Below, in pieces: positions 7,480-12,700 of a DNA stretch of 12,700 nt. Source of the stretch: JAAYQA01 sp964510345 (GTDB lineage: Bacteria; Bacillota; Clostridia; Tissierellales; Peptoniphilaceae); contig CAZEBB010000044.1 in the NCBI GenBank assembly GCA_964510345.1, positions 1 through 12,700 of the forward strand. Reading direction: 5' to 3'. The notes under the pieces are model-generated. The model was not told the DNA's origin. It searched no databases and saw only the letters and a list, made by a program, of their open reading frames with translations. Numbering within the stretch: position 1 is the first letter of the stretch; each line of letters opens with the position of its first letter. The position numbers and the translations under genes were made by a program.

Positions 7480-7682
7480 GACGATGAAGGGGAGGAGTAC
7501 GTTGCGTTTTCCAGCAGAGAGGAAATGGTTGGTGAGAATTTCCGGTACAGCGCAAGGGAAGGTCGCCCGTGAGTTGACGAAAGTCCGTTTCATGGCGTTA
7601 TACATGAAAAGAGCCGCATGTTCCATGCGGAAATTAGGTGGTACCGCGAAGATTTTCGCCCTATACGGGGCGATTTTTTTAT
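7480..7682 (+). ncRNA. T-box riboswitch leader of valS, specifier GUC (Val)
   Basis: This RNA leader senses uncharged tRNA-Val and controls read-through into valS. Stem I (about 7480-7577) shows a kink-turn-like GATGA/GTGAG pair, the AGTA element (7496-7499), the helix TTGCG/CGCAA (7502-7506/7551-7555), an AG-rich AGAGAG bulge, and the distal loop GGTTGGTGAGA closed by GGAAAT/ATTTCC (7521-7526/7538-7543). The specifier codon is GTC at 7562-7564, after GAAG and before a purine. A further hairpin TTTCAT/ATGAAA (7588-7593/7604-7609) and Stem III CCGCATG/CATGCGG (7614-7620/7624-7630) follow. The antiterminator has helix TAGG/CCTA (7635-7638/7660-7663), the 7-base bulge TGGTACC (7639-7645) and helix GCGAA/TTCGC (7646-7650/7655-7659). 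TGGT in the bulge fits a tRNA ending in ACCA, as tRNA-Val does. Confidence 0.97.
7656..7680 (+). terminator. T-box regulated terminator
   Basis: TCGCCCT (7656-7662) pairs with GGGGCGA (7667-7673) around the loop ATAC, with one T-G wobble next to the loop, and seven T follow (7674-7680). The 5' arm overlaps the 3' strands of both antiterminator helices, so the two folds are mutually exclusive. Uncharged tRNA-Val should favour the antiterminator and allow transcription of valS and the genes after it. Confidence 0.93.
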
Positions 7683-7695
7683 TGTAGGAGGGAAA

Positions 7696-10338
7696 ATGAG
7701 AAACTTGGAAAAGACATACGATCCAAAGAGTTTTGAGGATCGCATCTACCAGAGCTGGAAAGAATCCGGGAGCTTCCACACAAAGATTGATCCCGACAAA
7801 AAACCGTATACTATTTCAATGCCGCCGCCCAATGTCACCGGCGCTTTGCATATGGGGCATGCTCTCGGTAGCACGATGCAGGATATTTTGATTCGCTACA
7901 AGAGAATGCAAGGGTACGCCGCACTTTGGGTGCCGGGAACCGACCATGCCAGCATATCGACCGAAGCGAAAGTCGTCGAGAAAATCACGGCAGAAACCAA
8001 ATCAAAAGAAGAGCTCGGTCGCGAAGGCTTCTTAGAAGAAGCGTGGGCGTGGACGGAGAAATACGGCGGGAAAATCGTACACCAATTAGAGCGCCTCGGC
8101 GTGTCCTGCGACTGGGAACGACAGCGCTTCACATTAGATGAGGGGCTTAGCCATGCGGTCGAAGAGCAGTTTATCCGCCTCTATAACGACGGCTACATCT
8201 ATCGCGGCGACCGCATCATCAACTACTGCATCAACTGCGGAACGGCCATTTCCGATGCGGAAGTCGAGCATGAGGACACGCATGGTCACCTGTGGACGAT
8301 TCGCTATCCCTTCTCTGAGGACTCCGACGCGGGGATCGAGATCGCGACGACGAGACCGGAGACGATGCTCGGAGACCTTGCGATCGCAGTCCACCCGGAC
8401 GATGAGCGCTACAAAGAGATGGTCGGAGAGACGGTTATCTTGCCTTTGGTTGGACGCAGAATCCCGATCATCGCCGATGAATATGTCGACCCGTCTTTTG
8501 GTTCCGGTGCTGTAAAGATTACACCCTCACATGACCCCAATGACTTTGTGGTCGGCGAGCGACACGGCTTAGGGCAGTGTGTCATCCTGACGAATAGCGG
8601 ACACATTGCGGAAGGCTATGCGTATTCCGGAATGACGAGGGAAGACGCCCGCATCCAAATGGTAAAGGACTTATCGGAACAGGGGTATCTGGTTGAAATC
8701 AAAGATCATGATCACGCGGTCGGTCACTGTGAACGTTGTAATACCGTCATCGAGCCATTAATCTCCAAGCAGTGGTTTGTCGCGATGAAAGAACTCGCGA
8801 AAGAAGCGATGCAAGTCTATCACGACGGCCGCCTTCGCATTGTTCCGGATCGGTTCGGAAAAGTATATCTTTCTTGGCTGGAGAATATTCGCGATTGGTG
8901 TATTTCCAGACAGCTTTGGTGGGGGCACCGCCTGCCGGTGTATTACTGCGACCATTGCGGCGAGGTGATCGTCGATCGCAAGATGCCGCATGCATGCCCG
9001 AGTTGCGGAAATCATGCTTTTACGCGCGATGAAGATACGCTGGATACGTGGTTCTCGTCGGCACTCTGGCCGTATTCCACACTCGGATGGCCGGAGAAGA
9101 CGGACGACCTCGCGTATTTCTTCCCGACGGATGTGTTGGTCACAGGATATGACATCATCTTTTTCTGGGTAATTCGCATGGTATTTTCTTCATTGTATTC
9201 CATGGGAGAAGTCCCCTTTCGAGATGTATATCTCACCGGGATCATTCGCGACGCACAAGGGAGAAAGATGAGCAAGTCGCTCAACAACGGAATTGACCCG
9301 CTTGAGATTATCGACCAATACGGGGCGGATGCGTTGCGTTTTATGCTCGTTACGGGAAATAGCCCGGGCAATGACATGCGTTTCCACATCGAAAAGGTGG
9401 AGCAGGCCAGAAACTTTGCCAATAAACTGTGGAACGCCTCGCGTTTTGTGCTAATGTATGCGGAAGAGGGCAAGGAATATGCGCTCGATGAGAGCCGTCT
9501 GGCGACGGAAGACCGCTGGATCCTCAGCTTGTTAAATGAAACGATCGAAGATATGGACCGCAATATGGACAAATATGAGATCGGCATGGCAGCGCAACGC
9601 GTGTACGATTTCACTTGGAATAATTTCTGCGACTGGTATATCGAACTGGTAAAACCGAGATTATACGAAGCCGGAGAAGAGAAAGACCGCACGATGGGCG
9701 TGCTGCTCACGGTACTGCAAGAAATCCTCAAGAGATTGCACCCGTTCATTCCGTTTATTACGGAAGAGATCTACGCGTATCTGCCGAGCACACAAGGTCA
9801 ATTAATGGATCAATTGTACGGAGAAGCACCTAAGATTCACGACTCCTCATCGATTCGGCAGATGGATCTCGTCATGGAGAGCGTGATTGCCATCCGTAAT
9901 TTGCGTCAGGAGAAGGGGATTGCCCCACAACGCAAGTCGGAGCTGATTTTCGTCTCTGAAGATCAAGAGATTCGCGAGAGTTTGATGAATAACGCTCATC
10001 ATCTCTTGAAACTTGGATTTGGGACACAAGTGGAAGTCCTGGAAAAAGAGGACGAACGTGTCAACCAATGCTTGCCGATTGTTTTGTCGCAGATGAAGGT
10101 CTTCCTGCCGATGACGGACTTATTGGATATCGAGAAGGAAACGGCCCGCTTGCAAGCAGAGATCACCAAACTCAACGGTGAAGTGCAACGCATTGAAGGC
10201 AAATTACAGAATGAAGGTTTTGTGAAAAAGGCCCCTGCAGCGGTGGTGGAAGCAGAGCGTGAAAAGCTCACCGGCTACAAAAAACAAATGGAAGAAACGA
10301 AGAACAGCCTTGCCAATTTACAGGAGCTTGCGCGTTGA
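7696..10338 (+). CDS. valS: Valyl-tRNA synthetase
   Basis: This cytosolic class Ia synthetase charges tRNA-Val and edits mischarged threonine. It has 880 residues, the usual length. PPPNVTGALHMGH carries the HIGH motif at 52-55, and WVPGTDHASISTE follows. The central editing domain includes TTRPETMLGDLAIAVHP. Cysteine pairs (CINCG; CERC; CDHCG and CPSCG) suggest structural zinc sites. The KMSKS loop is at 524-528. The DALRFML segment, the anticodon-binding helical domain and a C-terminal coiled coil (about the last 65 residues, ending in LQELAR) complete the protein. The start is ATG at 7696, just after AGGAGG (7686-7691). An in-frame ATG at 7618 lies inside T-box Stem III and is rejected. 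Expression is controlled by the T-box, and the stop overlaps the next gene by 4 bases. Confidence 0.98.
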   Translation: MRNLEKTYDPKSFEDRIYQSWKESGSFHTKIDPDKKPYTISMPPPNVTGALHMGHALGSTMQDILIRYKRMQGYAALWVPGTDHASISTEAKVVEKITAETKSKEELGREGFLEEAWAWTEKYGGKIVHQLERLGVSCDWERQRFTLDEGLSHAVEEQFIRLYNDGYIYRGDRIINYCINCGTAISDAEVEHEDTHGHLWTIRYPFSEDSDAGIEIATTRPETMLGDLAIAVHPDDERYKEMVGETVILPLVGRRIPIIADEYVDPSFGSGAVKITPSHDPNDFVVGERHGLGQCVILTNSGHIAEGYAYSGMTREDARIQMVKDLSEQGYLVEIKDHDHAVGHCERCNTVIEPLISKQWFVAMKELAKEAMQVYHDGRLRIVPDRFGKVYLSWLENIRDWCISRQLWWGHRLPVYYCDHCGEVIVDRKMPHACPSCGNHAFTRDEDTLDTWFSSALWPYSTLGWPEKTDDLAYFFPTDVLVTGYDIIFFWVIRMVFSSLYSMGEVPFRDVYLTGIIRDAQGRKMSKSLNNGIDPLEIIDQYGADALRFMLVTGNSPGNDMRFHIEKVEQARNFANKLWNASRFVLMYAEEGKEYALDESRLATEDRWILSLLNETIEDMDRNMDKYEIGMAAQRVYDFTWNNFCDWYIELVKPRLYEAGEEKDRTMGVLLTVLQEILKRLHPFIPFITEEIYAYLPSTQGQLMDQLYGEAPKIHDSSSIRQMDLVMESVIAIRNLRQEKGIAPQRKSELIFVSEDQEIRESLMNNAHHLLKLGFGTQVEVLEKEDERVNQCLPIVLSQMKVFLPMTDLLDIEKETARLQAEITKLNGEVQRIEGKLQNEGFVKKAPAAVVEAEREKLTGYKKQMEETKNSLANLQELAR

Positions 10339-11600
10339 TTTTTGAAGAAGCATTAGCGTTTTTGGACGACCCGGTTCGCTACGGATCCGATACGGATCCG
10401 GAGTTGATCAAAAAAGGTCTGGCCGCGTTAGGGAATCCACAAGACAGTTTCCCTATCCTTCACATCGCCGGGACCAACGGTAAGGGATCGACGGGGAGTT
10501 TTATCGCGTCGATCTTGAAAGAGTCCGGTGCGAAAGTGGGTCACTATACGTCGCCGCATGTCATCGATTTTACGGAGCGGATACGGATACAAGGTGCTAA
10601 TTGCCCGCGGGAGCTGTTCTGCGAAAGCGCAGCTCTCGTGCAGTCTGCGTTGAACCGCATAGATCGTAGTGATGAGATCCGAGCGTTCACGCTTCAGATG
10701 TATGCGGCTTTGGTCGCCTTTCGGGAAGCGGACGTCGATTACGCGATTATCGAAGCGGGAATTGGTGGGGAAGGAGATGCAACCAATGTGCTGACCCCTT
10801 CACTAAGCATTCTCACGCCGATAGGTATCGACCATGTCCCGCGTTTGGGGAGAAATATTGTAGAGATCGCACAGAACAAGTCGGGCATCATCAAGTCGCG
10901 GATTCCGGCTTTGTCGGCGGAGCAAGCGGCAGAGGTTCAAGACGTTTTGTGTCAAAAAGCGGAAGAAGTCGGAAGTCGACTCCAATTCGTTTCTCCCGAG
11001 ACATACCATGTGCTTTCGGTAACGCCCGGTGGCAGTGAGTTTATATGGGAAGAACGGCAGCTGAAACTGCGCACCCGACTTGGAGGTGCGTATCAGCCTT
11101 CGAATGCAATTCTCGCGATCATGGCGTCACAGTTTCTTTGCCCGCAAATTTCTGACGAGGCAATCGTCCGCGGAGTACAAAAGGCATCCATCCCGGGTCG
11201 GCGCCAATTAGTCGCAGAGCACCCGGCGGTGATTATCGACGGCGCTCACAACCGCCACGCGATCGAAACCTTCGCTGCGGAGCGTCGAAAGATTGAGAAT
11301 ACCGTGGGGATTGTTGGAATGATGGCCGATAAGGGTGACTCTACGCTCTTACAATTGTGGCGAAAGAGCTTTGCACATTTGTTCTTGGTACCGGTGGATG
11401 ATGTCCGCTCTTGGCAGCCGGATGACGTACGTGCCGTTTATTTCCCCGATGATGTGAATGTCAGGACGTTTCCCACCTTATCGGAGGCGTTGGAAGTGGC
11501 GTATAAGATTCCCAGTATCGATGAGATCTATATCATGGGTTCATTGTATCTGGCAGGCGAGGCGTTACGGCACTTTGCACCGCCGAGTGAAGGTCGATAG
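10335..11600 (+). CDS. folC: Folylpolyglutamate synthase / dihydrofolate synthase
   Basis: This is a cytosolic Mur-ligase-type ATP-dependent enzyme that adds glutamate to folates and, in many bacteria, to dihydropteroate. It has 421 residues, a normal FolC length. It shows the P-loop HIAGTNGKGST (GTNGKGST at 46-53), YTSPH (71-75), IIEAGIGGEGDATN (E140, 144-151), IDH (165-167), NKSGIIK (K182 is in the position of the usually carbamylated lysine) and IDGAHN (301-306). GSLYLAGEAL (402-411) is typical of the C-terminus. The start is TTG at 10335, overlapping the valS TGA by 4 bases, with AGGAG (10322-10326) 8 bases upstream, so translation is probably coupled. Several usual residues differ: the 'FE' before the central motif is absent (FTLQMYAAL instead), and GGEGDATN replaces the common GGRLDATN. 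Whether it has both activities is unclear. Confidence 0.93.
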   Translation: MIFEEALAFLDDPVRYGSDTDPELIKKGLAALGNPQDSFPILHIAGTNGKGSTGSFIASILKESGAKVGHYTSPHVIDFTERIRIQGANCPRELFCESAALVQSALNRIDRSDEIRAFTLQMYAALVAFREADVDYAIIEAGIGGEGDATNVLTPSLSILTPIGIDHVPRLGRNIVEIAQNKSGIIKSRIPALSAEQAAEVQDVLCQKAEEVGSRLQFVSPETYHVLSVTPGGSEFIWEERQLKLRTRLGGAYQPSNAILAIMASQFLCPQISDEAIVRGVQKASIPGRRQLVAEHPAVIIDGAHNRHAIETFAAERRKIENTVGIVGMMADKGDSTLLQLWRKSFAHLFLVPVDDVRSWQPDDVRAVYFPDDVNVRTFPTLSEALEVAYKIPSIDEIYIMGSLYLAGEALRHFAPPSEGR

Positions 11601-11614
11601 AAACGAGGGAAATC

Positions 11615-11761
11615 ATGCGATACGAGATCATTTTGATCGGAGCACTGTTTATGATACTGGTGGGCATACAGTATACACTCAGCAAGATTCTTGTCGAATT
11701 ACGGAATCTGCGTAAGGCAAAAGATCTGGAGCATAGACAAAGGAGACCGGAAGATGTATGA
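11615..11761 (+). CDS. Small single-pass membrane protein, unknown function
   Basis: This is a 48-residue open reading frame, ATG at 11615 to TGA at 11759-11761, with a GAGGGA site (11605-11610) 4 bases upstream. Residues about 5-24 (IILIGALFMILVGIQYTLSK) form one strong hydrophobic helix. The remainder is highly charged (VELRNLRKAKDLEHRQRRPEDV) and mostly basic, so the tail should lie in the cytoplasm. It begins 14 bases after folC, and its end overlaps the methyltransferase start by 8 bases, the arrangement of a real operon gene rather than a spacer. I do not recognise the family and assign no function. Chance occurrence is possible given the short length, but the site, hydrophobic pattern and overlap all argue for translation. 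Confidence 0.7.
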   Translation: MRYEIILIGALFMILVGIQYTLSKILVELRNLRKAKDLEHRQRRPEDV

Positions 11762-12485
11762 TGCCTTTGCACGCTTCTACGAGCGTTGGCATGATACGGA
11801 AGACTACGAGGCGATCGCAGATTTCGTCGTTCAAAATGCCCAGCTGCAACCGGGAGACTTAGTATTCGAAGGGGGGTGCGGCGCCGGGCATCTAACGGCG
11901 GCGCTGGCAGCCAGAGGCATCGAAGTGACCGGATTGGACCGTTCAAAAGAAATGCTACAATTTGCCCGACGAAGGACCCATGGACTCCCCGTGCGCCTCT
12001 TACATGGCGACTTGCGAGCACTTCGCGCTTCGGAAGGGTACAAGGCTTGGGTGTTTTGTTTGGATGTCTTTCACTATCTGACGGACCCAAAGAAATTGGA
12101 TCGCTTACTGAAAAATGTTTATAAAGCATTACCCGTCGGAGGAACGCTGATCTTCGATTTACTTTCGCCGGAGTATTTGATTGAACGCAGCCAAAACGGA
12201 GCCATCCTGTATGATGAAGCAGATTACTTTATGGCTTGGGAAACATCATGGGATCAACAAACGGAGATCCGTTATGACTTACATTTGTTTTACCGAAAGA
12301 ATGGACATTTTTGTAAAGAAAAAGAAACACACTTTTTGCGAATCTATTCGAAACGGCAGATATTCCGAATGCTGGCCAAGAATGGCTTTGCGTCCATCCG
12401 ACGAGAGAATGGCTATTTTCAGTCAAAGGAGTATCATCACGGCGTTCGGAATGTATGGATCGCCAAAAAATTGGCATCTTCATGA
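11754..12485 (+). CDS. Class I SAM-dependent methyltransferase, substrate unknown
   Basis: This 243-residue protein has a Rossmann-type methyltransferase core. Motif I is VFEGGCGAGHLT (37-48), D62 in GLDRS should bind the ribose of SAM, HGDLR (84-88) fits motif II, and FCLDVFHYL (101-109) with LKNVYKALPVGGTLIFDL (119-136) matches the post-motif and motif III region. The C-terminal part (Y-D-L-H-L-F-Y, then YSKRQIFRMLAKNGF) resembles the YqeM-like group of small-molecule methyltransferases in Bacillota. The start is ATG at 11754, with AAAGGAG (11739-11745) 8 bases upstream. A TTG/ATG-like extension upstream would run through the preceding small gene. It is the last gene of the valS-folC operon. 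The substrate cannot be inferred; folC beside it does not by itself imply a folate link. Confidence 0.88.
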   Translation: MYDAFARFYERWHDTEDYEAIADFVVQNAQLQPGDLVFEGGCGAGHLTAALAARGIEVTGLDRSKEMLQFARRRTHGLPVRLLHGDLRALRASEGYKAWVFCLDVFHYLTDPKKLDRLLKNVYKALPVGGTLIFDLLSPEYLIERSQNGAILYDEADYFMAWETSWDQQTEIRYDLHLFYRKNGHFCKEKETHFLRIYSKRQIFRMLAKNGFASIRRENGYFQSKEYHHGVRNVWIAKKLASS

Positions 12486-12523
12486 AGCCCCAGATAATAG
12501 AACTATATACTTCAATGTAAACG

Positions 12524-12552
12524 TTGACAAATTAAAATATAAGTAGTATAGT
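12524..12552 (+). promoter_or_regulatory. Strong promoter for the cold-shock gene
   Basis: TTGACA (12524-12529), a 17-base spacer and TATAGT (12547-12552) give 6 of 6 and 5 of 6 matches, inside an A/T-rich stretch that may add an UP-like element. Transcription should begin near 12559. The stretch 12486-12523 between the methyltransferase stop and this promoter shows no convincing terminator hairpin. Confidence 0.88.
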
Positions 12553-12558
12553 ACAAAG

Positions 12559-12625
12559 AGTGGTCAGAAGACCGCGAGTGTAGTGGTTTATAACCACAAG
12601 TTTGTTTCAGGAGGAAATGCAACAC
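12559..12625 (+). promoter_or_regulatory. Structured 5' leader of the csp mRNA
   Basis: A leader of about 67 bases contains two adjacent hairpins. The first is GTGGTC/GACCGC (12560-12565/12570-12575) with loop AGAA and one T-G pair. The second is GTGGTT/AACCAC (12583-12588/12592-12597) with loop TAT. The ribosome site AGGAGG (12609-12614) is left single-stranded in this fold. Cold-shock mRNAs often have structured leaders that alter stability or translation with temperature; a similar role here is inference. Confidence 0.55.
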
Positions 12626-12700
12626 ATGGCTAGAGGAACTGTTAAATGGTTTAACGCAACAAAGGGCTACGGATTCTTGTCGACAGAAGAGGGAGAAGAC
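12626..12700 (+). CDS. Cold-shock domain protein, N-terminal part
   Basis: The first 25 codons of a CspA-family single-stranded nucleic-acid-binding protein are visible and run off the window. The opening M-A-R-G-TVKWFN and the RNP1 region KGYGFL (13-18) are diagnostic of the cold-shock domain, which acts as an RNA chaperone in the cytoplasm. I chose ATG at 12626, which gives a standard Csp N-terminus and lies 11 bases after AGGAGG. An in-frame ATG at 12617 is only 2 bases from that site and would add M-Q-H. It has its own strong promoter and is probably transcribed separately from the upstream operon. Confidence 0.95.
   Translation, partial: MARGTVKWFNATKGYGFLSTEEGED

Noticed and set aside
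7484..7687. 67-codon plus-strand open frame in the valS leader
   Set aside because: Every part of it is explained by T-box RNA elements, and the peptide has no protein-like pattern.
7618..7695. N-terminal extension of valS from an in-frame ATG at 7618
   Set aside because: The extension lies in T-box Stem III, antiterminator and terminator; the ATG at 7696 has a proper AGGAGG and gives the standard ValRS N-terminus.
9012..9749. 245-codon open frame on the minus strand inside valS
   Set aside because: It is the antisense of a strongly conserved synthetase region, serine-rich with no domain-like pattern, and no ribosome site was evident.
11691..11753. Upstream extension of the methyltransferase
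   Set aside because: It overlaps the small membrane gene heavily, and AAAGGAG is positioned for the ATG at 11754, which starts the conserved MYDAFARFYE.
11533..12129. 198-codon open frame on the minus strand across folC, the small gene and the methyltransferase
   Set aside because: It runs antisense to three well-supported genes and the translated product has no recognisable motif.
12617..12625. Alternative csp start at ATG 12617
   Set aside because: It is only 2 bases from AGGAGG and adds residues not seen in normal Csp N-termini.

Overview
The window looks like a chromosomal segment of a low-to-medium GC Bacillota (Firmicutes) bacterium, most likely a Clostridia- or Tissierellia-type anaerobe. 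Base composition looks close to half GC by eye. The clues are a complete T-box riboswitch ahead of valS, strong AGGAGG-type ribosome binding sites, several TTG/GTG starts, a pyruvate phosphate dikinase of the Clostridium symbiosum type, and a folC that follows valS directly. Placement below the phylum is inference.

Layout on the plus strand, left part: the tail of trkA (1-126) and two tandem trkH-like potassium-channel genes (130-1572 and 1582-3018) form a Trk uptake operon. A likely promoter then precedes trpS (3088-4077), which is followed 12 bases later by a pgsA-type phosphatidyltransferase (4090-4635). A nearly symmetric hairpin (4639-4677) lies between pgsA and the convergent minus-strand gene ppdK (4683-7325) and can terminate both.

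Centre: 7326-7695 has no coding gene but is dense in control signals. It holds a minus-strand promoter for ppdK, a plus-strand promoter for valS, a perfect 9-base inverted repeat that includes both -35 boxes, and a T-box leader. In that leader the Val specifier codon (GUC), Stem I features, Stem III, antiterminator and terminator can all be placed.

Right part, plus strand: valS (7696-10338), folC (10335-11600), an unrecognised 48-residue single-pass membrane protein (11615-11761) and a class I SAM-dependent methyltransferase (11754-12485) are overlapping or closely spaced and probably form one operon under the T-box. A strong separate promoter and a 5' leader with two hairpins precede a cold-shock protein gene that runs off the window (12626-12700).

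Most of this is housekeeping: K+ uptake, tRNA charging, phospholipid and folate synthesis, and pyruvate/PEP interconversion. I do not see a clearly new multi-gene system. The points most worth a second look are the divergence between the two adjacent TrkH proteins at the gate loop and fourth filter, the inverted repeat shared by the ppdK and valS promoters, the small membrane protein, and the structured csp leader.
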